NCBI GenBank assembly: GCA_022562155.1
Contig: JADFPV010000025.1
Span: 1-36,170, forward strand
DNA: 36,170 bases
Reading direction: 5' to 3'
From: Chloroflexota bacterium
GTDB taxonomy: Bacteria > Chloroflexota > Dehalococcoidia > DSTF01 > RBG-16-68-14
A model generated the notes under the pieces. The model was given only the letters and a program-made list of their open reading frames with translations, made no database searches and was not told where the DNA came from. Numbering within the stretch: the first letter of the stretch is position 1; each line of letters begins with the position of its first letter. The translations under genes were made by a program, and so were the position numbers. Below, one piece after another: positions 22,975 to 31,541 of this stretch.

Positions 22975-24474
22975 TTAGCGCTCGTACCGGAAGATCCTGT
23001 CACCCTCTTCGAGCGTCAGCTCCATCCGGGCAGCTTCTTGCAGGCCGATACGGCGAACCTCTACCTGATCATAGTACAGGTCTACGAGCGCAATCAGACG
23101 GCTATCGTCGAACAGAACTAGGTTCAACGGCGCGCCAACAACATTGAGCGTCGAATTGGGCTCAAGTTCCGGAATGCTGTCCGTGAGATCGTTGATGAAC
23201 GCTCTATTGGACGCCGCGGTCTGCCCGGACGATGTGGCATGCACAGTGAGCGCGATGGCGCCCGCGAGACATAGGAACACCGCCGTGATGCCTACGAGCC
23301 GTGCGCGGCTCAGATGCCGTTCCGGCACCATGTCCTTTAGCAGGACAATTGCCGCGACCAGGAGAATCGCGAACGCCGCACCAGGAAGGTAAAGAAGGCG
23401 GCCCGACACAGGAAACAGGAGAGTTGAATCGGGCAGCAGCGCCACAAGCAGCCAGAAGACGGCGAAGACACCGACGAGTGAACGCCTGTGCTGGGTTGCG
23501 ACAAAGATGCCGGTCACAATTACACCCAACGATGCCAGCCCCTCGATGATATTCAAGACGGCTCGTATCCCCGCGGGCCATGTCTCCATATCGAGGACGA
23601 GAATCGGGAAGAGTGCAGCGCCGAAGTAGCGTCCATACAAACTGTACTGATGCCAGCCAAAGCGGAACTGCTCCTCAACTCCAAGGTTGGTGCGTACCCA
23701 GACCTGGATGCCCATCATCACGGCGGCAGTCAGCACAAACGGCGCTAACGGCAGCCATGCCGCCGGCCGAAGAGCGTCCCTGGGCTTGCCGCTGACCAAA
23801 AACGCGTATGCCGGCAGTACGGCCACTAGTGTGATAGCGGCCGTGTGCATGAGCACGGCAATGACGAAGAATAGGAACGCAGCGATGTAGGAGACGGCTC
23901 TACCAGAACTTCCGGCGTATCTCATGAAAAAGAGGAGGCTCAGCAGATACGGCAGCGTCGCGAAGACCCGGTTGCCGGCCGACAGGGGTCCCACGGCTTC
24001 CGCGAACGCCGGATGGACCGCAAAGATCAACGCTGCCAGTAGCGCCGCCCACTCCAACTTGAATAGCCGTCGAGAGATTAGGTAGACGACCGTTATGCAA
24101 GCCAGATGCAGCCCGAGAAGCACGGCATGGTACCCAGCCGGGTTAAGCCCGAACACCTCGTATTCCAGCTTCCAGACGACTGGATAGAGAGGACGGTACC
24201 GGTCGAACTCCGGCAGCGTACCGGTCTCTCGGAAGTCGAACGCCTTCCCTGCATACTCCCAGAAGGGCGTCGCCTGAGAAGACCTCAGAAACCAGAAGTC
24301 ATCCCCTGTGAACCACCGGCCTAGCGTCGGGGCGTAGATGGCGATGCCGAGGAGCAGGATGAGCGCTAGTAGCAGGAGGGACCGCACCGGCAGAGCCCCT
24401 GCCTGTACACTCTCCCCGCCCACGGCGCTCGCATCCGCCGATCGCTCGCCAGCAAAGCCGGTCCCGTTTCTCAA
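22975..24474 (-). CDS. Polytopic membrane protein, GT-C-like glycosyltransferase 1
   Basis: A protein of about 499 residues with roughly ten membrane helices. The first periplasmic loop contains FTGDDFWFLR, with the acidic pair typical of GT-C enzymes that use polyprenyl-phosphate sugars, followed by YRPLYPVVWKLEYEVFGLNPAGYH and a soluble C-terminal domain of about 100 residues. The open frame reaches 24546, overlapping the methyltransferase by 76 bases; TTG 24474, which overlaps the TGA of that gene, is the chosen start, with GTG starts nearer the first helix possible. It may transfer a sugar from a lipid carrier to a glycan or protein outside the cytoplasm. Only a weak match to known families is possible by eye, so the function is inferred. 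Confidence 0.65.
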   Translation of the reverse strand: MRNGTGFAGERSADASAVGGESVQAGALPVRSLLLLALILLLGIAIYAPTLGRWFTGDDFWFLRSSQATPFWEYAGKAFDFRETGTLPEFDRYRPLYPVVWKLEYEVFGLNPAGYHAVLLGLHLACITVVYLISRRLFKLEWAALLAALIFAVHPAFAEAVGPLSAGNRVFATLPYLLSLLFFMRYAGSSGRAVSYIAAFLFFVIAVLMHTAAITLVAVLPAYAFLVSGKPRDALRPAAWLPLAPFVLTAAVMMGIQVWVRTNLGVEEQFRFGWHQYSLYGRYFGAALFPILVLDMETWPAGIRAVLNIIEGLASLGVIVTGIFVATQHRRSLVGVFAVFWLLVALLPDSTLLFPVSGRLLYLPGAAFAILLVAAIVLLKDMVPERHLSRARLVGITAVFLCLAGAIALTVHATSSGQTAASNRAFINDLTDSIPELEPNSTLNVVGAPLNLVLFDDSRLIALVDLYYDQVEVRRIGLQEAARMELTLEEGDRIFRYER

Positions 24475-25469
24475 TAGCGGTGCCCCACACGTCGCTTCGC
24501 GTACTGGGCAAACGTCTGACCCGGCACCAGACGACCGCTGTCGCACATCAAGCTGTCCAACGTGAAGAGCAAATCAACTCTGGCTATTTCGTGAGCGATA
24601 TCGGACTTCTGAACGAAGAGCTTCGATCTCAGCGATGCAGCCACCCGGCGCAGCCTACCCGATGAGGTTCCGTCCGGGCGCACGAAAAGCGTCAGCGCGA
24701 GCAGCGAGCTAGCTGTCGCAATGCGAATCGGCTGCAGGTAGCGTTCGAAGACATCCAGGATATCGCCAGAGCGTACGCTCTCGAACGGGCTAAATGTCCA
24801 GTTGTCTCTGTCCGGCCACTCAACCTTGAATCGTGGCTCGCTGCTGGCCTGCGTAGCGTCCATGAGCATCTGGAACATGCGCTTCTTCTCCTCCGTGAAC
24901 TGGAAATACGACTCGCCGACTGTGTCGTCCATGAAGAGGCGTCCTTCCGGTGTCAGGCTGCGGTTGACTTGGAAGGCGAAGTGCTCGATGTTCACGAGGT
25001 GGTGTATGGAGGAGTTGGCGACAGCCAAATCGTACGCCTGCGTCGGGAGGTCGACGAAGTTCAAGTCCTGCTGTCGCGTCTCTGCCCGGCCTGGGTACGT
25101 TTGGTCCAGCCGCTTCTGCAACCGCGAAAGCGCGTCGCCGCTGATGTCGAGGATCGTCAGGCGGAGCTGTGGATGCCGGCCGAGCAAGTGCTCTTCGACC
25201 TGGCCAGGCCCGGCACCGAAGACACAACCGTTGGTGAACTCGCCCTCATCTCCGATCGTCTGGTACCAGAGCTTGTCAGGGTCGCCGGTGAGGCGCTCAT
25301 TGAGGTAGCGCTGGACGGCAGGTCTGGGCGTCTTGCTGAGCGGTGTATCGATGTGCGCGTCCCAGAACTCCTCCTCTGTGCGGAGCATCTTGAGATATTC
25401 TTCATCATCTTGTTGCACATGCAAGACATCCTCTGGAGACGAAGCGCCTATCGTTGAGTCAGACGTCAT
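24471..25469 (-). CDS. SAM-dependent methyltransferase, paralog 2 of a pair
   Basis: A 332-residue methyltransferase, similar over its length to the 21728-22696 gene. It contains DDEEYLKMLR, RYLNERLTGDPDK, WYQTIGDEGEF, FGAGPGQVEEHL (SAM loop), ILDISGDA, ANSSIHHLVNIEHF and LMCDSGRLVPGQTF. Differences concentrate between residues 250 and 310, where charged helices vary, which may be the acceptor side. ATG 25469 overlaps the TGA of the upstream membrane transferase by four bases (ATGA), and its own stop overlaps the TTG of the next one. This alternation of membrane transferase and methyltransferase suggests each pair acts on one sugar residue or one linkage. Confidence 0.83.
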   Translation of the reverse strand: MTSDSTIGASSPEDVLHVQQDDEEYLKMLRTEEEFWDAHIDTPLSKTPRPAVQRYLNERLTGDPDKLWYQTIGDEGEFTNGCVFGAGPGQVEEHLLGRHPQLRLTILDISGDALSRLQKRLDQTYPGRAETRQQDLNFVDLPTQAYDLAVANSSIHHLVNIEHFAFQVNRSLTPEGRLFMDDTVGESYFQFTEEKKRMFQMLMDATQASSEPRFKVEWPDRDNWTFSPFESVRSGDILDVFERYLQPIRIATASSLLALTLFVRPDGTSSGRLRRVAASLRSKLFVQKSDIAHEIARVDLLFTLDSLMCDSGRLVPGQTFAQYAKRRVGHRY

Positions 25470-27250
25470 GGTTGCTGTGATGGCACCACGGCAGGTTCAG
25501 GCACTAACATGAGAACGTCGACCTGGCCTCCGCGAAAATAGGCTAGGCGCCTCCCGATCGTTGTGAGAAGTTCGAAACGCGCCCGTGGCGGATCACCGCA
25601 GGGTACCGACTCCCAGCGCTTCAAGCTCAGATCGACGACATAGTCGATCTGGTTACTGCACACGTACTCCACAGTCTTGCCCTCACGCCTTGCCCGGTAC
25701 GCATGTTCGTTCACAACGCCGTCAAGGTTGATGACCGTGCGCTCACTGAAGTACCCGATGATGCCGGCGTTGTACGAGCCAATCCGCGCTTCTTCGTCCG
25801 TATTGGCCTCCAGCCACAGTGCGGCCTCAAGCATATTCTGTCGATGCGGAAGCCTGAGTACCCAAACGTCCGCCCGCTGTGGCCCGTAGAAAAATACGGC
25901 CGCGGCTAAAATCAGTATGAATGCACCGGCTTGGATCGATGAGAACGGCCACGCGAACCGGTTCGGGCCCCGCGATGCTCCAGCCGCGCTGATATCTTCA
26001 GCACCTAGAAACCAATCGCGGATGCGCTGTAACGCTCCCAAGATGTAATCGAGAGCCACCCCAAAGAACACGGCTCCAAAGAGCGCCGCCGGCGAGAAGT
26101 ACCACCCCCTTAGATGCCACCGGATGGCCGAGTGGAACAGCAGCATCACGACAATGCCGGCAACCGGAACGAGCAAGATGCCCATCTGACGAAGAAAGCG
26201 ACTTCGAGGGGCTCCGAGAGGGACGGCCGCCATCAGCAGTAGTGTGATGCCGCTGACGAGCAGTATTGACGCCTTGGGCCAGCCAACCCTGATGAAGTAG
26301 CTCCTCGGTAGGGCATCATAGAAGGCATCGCGTGTGACGTCCCAGGACTGAGTGATCTGCGTGATGAAGCTGTCGCCGTTCGCGGCAAGAAAGACTTGGC
26401 GCTCGATCTGTGGAACGGCTACTCCGCTGATTTGAATGACGGTCCCGAACGTAACGAGGCTCCAGATCGCCCAAGGCGCAACGACAAGCATCGCCACGCC
26501 TCCCGCTACAACCGGGCCCCACAGTCCTTCCATGCTCCGCTCTCTAACGGCAAAGTATAGAAGGAGCAGCGCCAGAATGAGGATCGTGTCCGTGCGAGCA
26601 AGCACCATGAATCCGGCGGACACACCAAGCCAGGCGAACTGGCCTCTCGATGGCTCGTCACCCCGAGTCCCAAGTCGCACAAAGAGCAAGGTGGTCAGCG
26701 CGACCATGAAGACCGCAACCGCTGTTTCCATACCGTTTACGGAGTCCGCCACGACCCACGGGTGAATCGCGAACAGGGTAGAGCCGGCTAGAGCCGCCCA
26801 TCGATTTTCCGTTAGCGACTCGATCACGAGAAAAGCTAGTATGACAGTCGCAACGCCCAGCAGCGCGCCCATCGTCAGGCCTAGGTGTACGGCCAGTTCA
26901 GGGTCATCAACAAAGAGATAGAGTGGGGTGAGCAAGGCTGCCCAGAGCGGATGGAAACCGTTGGTCAGAGTCTCGCCATCGAAGGACACGTTGTTTCCGT
27001 TGGCGACGTTCCGCGATATCTGGAAGTAATAAAAAGCGTCGTCCGGTATGGTTCGTATCGAGGTTGATATGTCCTCCCAGGCTACTCTCAGACGCAGGAG
27101 CAGCCCAGCGACGACCGGCACAGCGAGTAGGAACCGCGGGTCAATTAGCGCTCTAGCCTTACGCCAGGCCCGAGTCGTCGCCAGTAGTTCCACACTAAAC
27201 CCCACAGGCCCAGCTTCTGCCTCTGCCACCTTCTCTGTCTGGTAACGCAT
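25466..27250 (-). CDS. Polytopic membrane protein, GT-C-like glycosyltransferase 2
   Basis: A 594-residue protein with about eleven membrane helices, resembling PMT/ArnT-type GT-C enzymes. A basic cytoplasmic N-terminus of about 40 residues is followed by the first helix and a large loop with IPDDAFYYFQISRN (acidic pair) and TNGFHPLWA, then ALFAIHPWVV and VNGMETAVAV. The last 160 residues form a soluble domain (LEANTDEEARIGSYNAGIIGYFSERTVINLDG in pieces), common in this family. Start is ATG 27250. It is first in the minus-strand run with the methyltransferase and the second membrane protein, and divergent from the radical SAM gene, 83 bases away. Likely substrate is a polyprenyl-phosphate sugar; acceptor unknown. 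Confidence 0.75.
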   Translation of the reverse strand: MRYQTEKVAEAEAGPVGFSVELLATTRAWRKARALIDPRFLLAVPVVAGLLLRLRVAWEDISTSIRTIPDDAFYYFQISRNVANGNNVSFDGETLTNGFHPLWAALLTPLYLFVDDPELAVHLGLTMGALLGVATVILAFLVIESLTENRWAALAGSTLFAIHPWVVADSVNGMETAVAVFMVALTTLLFVRLGTRGDEPSRGQFAWLGVSAGFMVLARTDTILILALLLLYFAVRERSMEGLWGPVVAGGVAMLVVAPWAIWSLVTFGTVIQISGVAVPQIERQVFLAANGDSFITQITQSWDVTRDAFYDALPRSYFIRVGWPKASILLVSGITLLLMAAVPLGAPRSRFLRQMGILLVPVAGIVVMLLFHSAIRWHLRGWYFSPAALFGAVFFGVALDYILGALQRIRDWFLGAEDISAAGASRGPNRFAWPFSSIQAGAFILILAAAVFFYGPQRADVWVLRLPHRQNMLEAALWLEANTDEEARIGSYNAGIIGYFSERTVINLDGVVNEHAYRARREGKTVEYVCSNQIDYVVDLSLKRWESVPCGDPPRARFELLTTIGRRLAYFRGGQVDVLMLVPEPAVVPSQQP

Positions 27251-27274
27251 ATACTCGGCACTGCGTTGCTATGC

Positions 27275-27303
27275 TTGACAGGTCTGGGGGCGAAGTTTAC
27301 CAT
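27275..27303 (+). promoter_or_regulatory. Promoter of the radical SAM / AlkP operon
   Basis: TTGACA (27275-27280), 17 nt, TACCAT (27298-27303), within CTTGACAGG. The start site near 27310 leaves a short leader before ATG 27334. The same CTTGACAGG word recurs in the intergenic region before the second radical SAM gene. Confidence 0.6.
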
Positions 27304-27333
27304 AAGTCGTCTAGGGCTCCGTAGCTCAGGGTA

Positions 27334-28536
27334 ATGAGAATGCTCCGACTGCTTCGACCAAATTTCGCTCTCTACGACGTGCGTGAATTCTTTCGGCGTC
27401 CCCCCTATCCGGGCACGAACGTCACGCTGAGGCGGCTCCTCAACCTCTATCTGGTTCGCTTCCAGCGCATGCGGGCGCACGAAAAACTGCTCGGCTATCC
27501 TCTCATGCTCACGATCGAGGCCGCGAACGTCTGCAACCTATCGTGCCCCGGCTGCTTCACAGGCGTGGGCGATGTGAGCCGAACGAAGGCCCACTTCCCG
27601 CTGCCGCTGTACGAGCGGATCATGGACGAACTGGGCGATTACCTCTTCCAAGTGGAGCTGCACAACTGGGGTGAGCCACTGCTCAATAAGAATATCCCGG
27701 ACCTCATTCAGATCGCGACTGACAAGGGCGTCGGCACGACCATCAGCACAAACTTCAGTTTCCCGTTCGGCGAGGAGCGGGCGGAGGCGCTCGTCGCTTC
27801 CGGCCTTACCACCTTAGGCGTGTCCTTGGATGGCGCCAGCCAAGAGACGTACGTGCAGTATCGCGTGAAGGGCAACCTCGACAAGGCGCTGGAGAACGTC
27901 AGGGGCATCAACCAAGCGAAGCACAAGCTCGGCAGCTCAACGCCTCGCCTGATCTGGGAGTTCCACGTCTTCGAGCACAACGTCGGTGATATTGAACGCG
28001 CGAAGGAGATGGCGCGCGATCTCAACATGGACATCGATGTCAGCAAAGGCTGGGTCGTGGGCGAGGAGTGGGACCCAGACGGCCCATACAAATTCTTCCA
28101 GGCCCCCTGGGTCGATGGCTGTGAGTTTCTCTGGCAGCGCGCCGTCGTCCAGATCGATGCCGGCGTTGCTCCCTGCTGCGGGACGTTCTTCAGAGAGGAC
28201 GACTTTGCGACGGTCGAGAACGAGAGCTTTAAGAGCGCCTGGAACAGCCAGAAGTTCCAGCTGGCCCGCAGGATGTTCACCGCGAGGGATGGGTCGCCGG
28301 AGGCAAAGGCGCTCGTCTGCTACGAGTGCCCCGAGACGATCACGCGCGAGGAGTACGTCACGCACATGGCGAGCGGCGGCGCCAGGCACGACTTCCGGGG
28401 GCACTTCACGTCTAACGATGGCTTCAACTACTTCTTCAGTCGCAAGGCCGGCGGAGGGAAGGCCACGGATCCAGCGCATGTGATACCCCTTGAAGCGACT
28501 GCCTCTCGGGCGTCCGACTCGTACGAGTCCTCCTAG
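27334..28536 (+). CDS. Radical SAM enzyme with SPASM-like tail, copy 1
   Basis: A 400-residue radical SAM protein. The [4Fe-4S]-binding CxxxCxxC is C67-C71-C74 in AANVCNLSCPGCFTG, preceded by a 55-residue family-specific extension. LHNWGEPLLNKN corresponds to the GGEP motif, in a form used by this family, and VSLDGASQETYxxYR follows. Further Cys occur in DGCEFLW, APCCGTFF and LVCYECPE, giving a compact SPASM-like auxiliary-cluster domain. Members of this family sit in polysaccharide clusters; no precursor peptide gene is visible here. A sugar or glycan modification such as epimerisation or dehydration is possible. ATG 27334 is close to a weak GGG Shine-Dalgarno. The AlkP gene follows after eight bases. 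Confidence 0.82.
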   Translation: MRMLRLLRPNFALYDVREFFRRPPYPGTNVTLRRLLNLYLVRFQRMRAHEKLLGYPLMLTIEAANVCNLSCPGCFTGVGDVSRTKAHFPLPLYERIMDELGDYLFQVELHNWGEPLLNKNIPDLIQIATDKGVGTTISTNFSFPFGEERAEALVASGLTTLGVSLDGASQETYVQYRVKGNLDKALENVRGINQAKHKLGSSTPRLIWEFHVFEHNVGDIERAKEMARDLNMDIDVSKGWVVGEEWDPDGPYKFFQAPWVDGCEFLWQRAVVQIDAGVAPCCGTFFREDDFATVENESFKSAWNSQKFQLARRMFTARDGSPEAKALVCYECPETITREEYVTHMASGGARHDFRGHFTSNDGFNYFFSRKAGGGKATDPAHVIPLEATASRASDSYESS

Positions 28537-28544
28537 GAACATCG

Positions 28545-29933
28545 TTGCCACCACGCGCTAAGCGTATGGTTGTGTTGGGGCTGGATTGCGCCGCCCCTCA
28601 ACTGGTGTTCGACCAGTTCAAGGACGAGCTCGAACACCTTCCCAAGCTCATGGAGCAGAGCGTCTGGGGCGAGCTGCAGAGCGTCGTCCCCGCCATCACA
28701 GTGCCCGCGTGGGCCTGTTCGATGACGAGCCGGGACCCGGGAGAACTGGGCATCTACGGCTTTCGCAACCGCAAGGACCACTCCTACGATGGTCTGCGCA
28801 TCGCGGATTCCACGGCCGTCAAAGAGGACGCCGTCTGGGACATTATCGGGCGCGCCGGCCAGGAGGTGATCCTCGTTGCCGTGCCCCCCGGCTACCCGCC
28901 GCGACGCGTCAACGGGGTGTCGGTCGGCTGCTTTCTGACGCCGAACACGAAGAGCGAGTACACTCATCCCACCGAGCTCCGCGACGAAATCCGGCGCGTC
29001 GTCGGCAACTACGCGGTCGACGTGGAGAACTTCCGGTCGGACGAGAGCGCGCGGATCCTCAAGGAGGTGCACGCGATGACCGAGCGACGGTTCTCGCTGT
29101 TCCGGCACCTGCTGAAGACGCGACCGTGGCAGTTCGCCATGATGGTGGAGATCGGTGTGGACCGCATGCACCACGGCTTCTGGCGCTTCTTCGACGAGCG
29201 CCATCATCGCTTCGAGCCAAACAACCCGTATCGCGGCGCAATGCTCGACTACTACCGCCTGGTCGACCAGGAGGTAGGCGCGGTCCTGCGCGAGCTGGAC
29301 GATGAGACGGCCGTTCTCGTCTGCTCGGACCACGGCGCGAAGCTGATGGAGGGCGGCATCTGCGTCAACGAGTGGCTCATCCAGGAAGGCTACCTTACGC
29401 TCAGAGCCACTCCTACGGAACTGGCCCCACTTAAGCCTGGCGACGTGGATTGGAGCCGCACGAAGGTCTGGGGCGAGGGCGGCTACTACGGGCGCATCTT
29501 CTTCAACGTCCAGGGCCGCGAACCTGAGGGCATCGTCCCTCCCGATGAATTCGGATCGCTGCGGGACGAGTTGGCCGCCAAGCTGGCGGCCATTCCGGAC
29601 GAGCACGGCAAGGCGCTCAACACCCGCGTCTTCAAGCCGGAGGAGATCTATCGCGAGCAGCGCAACATCCCACCGGACCTGCTCACCTACTTCGACGACC
29701 TGCGCTGGCGCTCGGTCGGCTCCGTCGGCAGCGGCGCGGTCCACACGCACGAGAACGACACCGGCCCCGACGACGCTAACCACGCCGAGGAGGGCATGTT
29801 CATCCTTCGGGCGCCGGGCCTGAATGGCGACCGCAAGCTGGAAGGCGCGCGCCTCATCGATGCTGGCCCGACTATCCTGGACCTGCTCGGCTATGATATC
29901 CCAAGCGAGATGCAAGGGCGGCCGATTGGCTGA
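28545..29933 (+). CDS. Alkaline-phosphatase-superfamily phosphohydrolase, copy 2
   Basis: A 462-residue soluble member of the same broad family as copy 1. It has GLDCAAP with metal ligand Asp14, AITVPAWACSMTSRDPGELGIYGFRNR with Thr52 at the nucleophile site, IGVDRMHHGFW, VCSDHGAK and NHAEEGMFILRAPG. The sequence keeps all expected metal ligands but is quite distant from copy 1 (for example Thr versus Ser nucleophile and LGIYGF versus HGVYDF). TTG 28545 lies eight bases after the radical SAM stop with AGGA nearby; ATG 28566 is an alternative. Pairing with a radical SAM enzyme suggests that they act on the same phosphorylated sugar or lipid-linked substrate. Function is inferred only. Confidence 0.85.
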   Translation: MPPRAKRMVVLGLDCAAPQLVFDQFKDELEHLPKLMEQSVWGELQSVVPAITVPAWACSMTSRDPGELGIYGFRNRKDHSYDGLRIADSTAVKEDAVWDIIGRAGQEVILVAVPPGYPPRRVNGVSVGCFLTPNTKSEYTHPTELRDEIRRVVGNYAVDVENFRSDESARILKEVHAMTERRFSLFRHLLKTRPWQFAMMVEIGVDRMHHGFWRFFDERHHRFEPNNPYRGAMLDYYRLVDQEVGAVLRELDDETAVLVCSDHGAKLMEGGICVNEWLIQEGYLTLRATPTELAPLKPGDVDWSRTKVWGEGGYYGRIFFNVQGREPEGIVPPDEFGSLRDELAAKLAAIPDEHGKALNTRVFKPEEIYREQRNIPPDLLTYFDDLRWRSVGSVGSGAVHTHENDTGPDDANHAEEGMFILRAPGLNGDRKLEGARLIDAGPTILDLLGYDIPSEMQGRPIG

Positions 29934-30119
29934 CTTAGTTCTGCCCTAGAGGGGACGGCGAGCGCTTCTTCGTAGAGCTGCCAGCGCGGGAAGTCTACGA
30001 CATCGTGTCTCTGTCGTCCTGAGCGACTCACAGGGCACTGCCAAGACACCCCCGCGCTGAACGGTCTTATGAGAGCGGTTGGGCGAAGGTACTTCAGCGT
30101 ATGGCGGAAGCGGAAGACG
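29934..30119. other. Short convergent intergenic region
   Basis: 186 bases between AlkP copy 2 and the second radical SAM gene. Short open frames on both strands look faintly protein-like but match nothing I recognise. No terminator is evident. Confidence 0.4.
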
Positions 30120-31373
30120 TTAGGAAGACCGCGAATCGACCGAACTGAGGTCGATTGCGTTTTCCGGCTGCGCGGGGTTATCTCTGTCATGCCGCCGCTG
30201 GAAAAAGTAGTTGAACCAGTCATTCGTCGTATAGCCAGACTCGAACGAGTTTTTGGAGAGCCCTTGGGCCAGATGGCTCTCGAAATTCTCCCACGTCTTC
30301 GTATAGGGACAGTCGTTGCAGATGAGACTCTTTCCGAATTCGGAGCCGTTTCGCTGGCTAAACGTCTTCCGGGCCTCCTGGTAATAACGGTTGTTCCACA
30401 CTTCCATGAAGCCGCCCTCATCTACGGTCCCGAAGTCCTCCTCTTCGAAGAACGAGTTTGCGCAGGGTGAGGCAAGCCCATCGTTGTTGACCACGGCCTG
30501 CGTCCAGAGGTAGCGACAGCGCTCCGGCGAAACCATCACCGGGAATTCGACCTTGCCTTCATCGTCCCACTCATCACCCTCCACCCATCCCTTCGTGGCA
30601 GAGAACTCCACGCCGATGTCGTCGGCCATCGACTTGGCCTTGTCGATCTCGTGTTTGTTGTGCTCGAACGCGTGGAACGACCAACACACGATCGGGCTCT
30701 CAGAGCCCAGGGCCTTCTTCGCCGCCACCATCAGCCTCATGTTCTTAAGTGTCTTCTCAAAGTCACCGCCGGCCCGGTATTGTTCGTAGGTCTCCTGGCT
30801 CGCGCCGTCAATGCCGGCTCCCAAGATCGCCAGCCCTGAATTCACCAGCTTCTCAGCGCGCTCCTGATCGAACGTGACGCTGAAGTTGGTACTGATGATC
30901 GTCGAGATGCCGCGGCCGCTCGCCAGCCCCACCATCTCGTAGATGTTCTTGTTCAGGAGCGGTTCGCCCCAGTTGTAGAACTCCAGCAGCAGCGCATAGT
31001 CACCCAGTTCGTCGATCAAGCTCCGGTAGCGCTCCATCGGCATGATGCCCCGCACGCGCGTGACCTCGCCGACGCCCGTGAAACAGGCCGGGCACTTGAG
31101 GTTGCAGACGTTCGTCGCCTCAAGCGTCAGCACCAACGGCCGGCCGAACAGCTTCGTGTGGCCATGAGAACGCTGATACTGGACGAGCTGATAGTTCAGC
31201 AGGCGCTTCGGCGTGAGCCGCATTCCAGGCCACATGGGCGGGCGTATATTGTTCACAAAGTCCTCTGCCTGGCCGTAGACGCCGGCCCTCCTGAGCGCAC
31301 GGATGGCCGCCGCGGAGGCTCGCTGGGGGAGCCTGGCTGCCTTGCGATTCAGGACCTGCAATGCGTTCGACAT
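30120..31373 (-). CDS. Radical SAM enzyme with SPASM-like tail, copy 2
   Basis: A 417-residue paralog of the enzyme at 27334-28536. The cluster-binding cysteines are C90, C94 and C97 in NVCNLKCPACFTG; FYNWGEPLLNKN, STNFSVTFDQERAEKL and GIDGASQETYEQYR follow, as in copy 1. The C-terminal SPASM-like region has ERCRYLW, ASPCANSFF (one Cys where copy 1 has two) and LICNDCPY, so its auxiliary cluster may be bound differently. Both proteins end with a similar NDxFNYFF block. The start is ATG 31373, with no strong Shine-Dalgarno. It points toward AlkP copy 2 from the other side. The family function is uncertain; a paired or sequential reaction with copy 1 is inferred. Confidence 0.82.
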   Translation of the reverse strand: MSNALQVLNRKAARLPQRASAAAIRALRRAGVYGQAEDFVNNIRPPMWPGMRLTPKRLLNYQLVQYQRSHGHTKLFGRPLVLTLEATNVCNLKCPACFTGVGEVTRVRGIMPMERYRSLIDELGDYALLLEFYNWGEPLLNKNIYEMVGLASGRGISTIISTNFSVTFDQERAEKLVNSGLAILGAGIDGASQETYEQYRAGGDFEKTLKNMRLMVAAKKALGSESPIVCWSFHAFEHNKHEIDKAKSMADDIGVEFSATKGWVEGDEWDDEGKVEFPVMVSPERCRYLWTQAVVNNDGLASPCANSFFEEEDFGTVDEGGFMEVWNNRYYQEARKTFSQRNGSEFGKSLICNDCPYTKTWENFESHLAQGLSKNSFESGYTTNDWFNYFFQRRHDRDNPAQPENAIDLSSVDSRSS

Positions 31374-31404
31374 GTCATATAGGATAATGCTGCGGACTAG
31401 CCTG

Positions 31405-31462
31405 GTATTACCCCTGCAGGTTATGTCGACAGATCAAGCCTGTCAAGTAAGCCTTGACAGGC
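31405..31462. promoter_or_regulatory. Inverted repeat and candidate promoter between divergent genes
   Basis: GCCTGTCAAG (31438-31447) and CTTGACAGGC (31453-31462) form a perfect ten-base inverted repeat around five bases. The left arm includes a minus-strand TTGACA (31441-31446) that is followed after 17 nt by TAACCT, a plausible promoter for the radical SAM gene. An operator or hairpin is possible. The right arm repeats the CTTGACAGG word of the 27275 promoter. Confidence 0.5.
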
Positions 31463-31541
31463 CCCGTATGATAGGAGCACACAGCGCGTGGACGCGTATC
31501 CGCGTTCTATCGCTGAGGGCCAGGGGCAAGAAAGAGGGAAC

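Noticed and set aside
27313-27346. tRNA-like 5' half (GGGCTCCGTAGCTCAGGG...)
   Set aside because: The D-arm-like word is present, but no anticodon or T arm follows, and the radical SAM coding frame begins inside it.
28533-29915. A 460-codon open frame on the minus strand opposite the AlkP copy 2 gene
   Set aside because: The plus frame carries all AlkP motifs. The antisense frame is a mirror effect of GC-rich third positions and its translation is rich in Ala, Val, Arg and Asp with no family pattern.
29934-30119. Possible decayed coding remnants on both strands (for example VVDFPRWQLYEEALAVPS on minus)
   Set aside because: Both strands give short plausible peptides, no match to a neighbouring gene was found, and the stretch is too short to judge.
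31488-31541. Upstream extension of the CmoB-like methyltransferase to 31488
   Set aside because: AAGAGGGA directly precedes ATG 31542, and the extra 18 residues have no Shine-Dalgarno or conservation cue.
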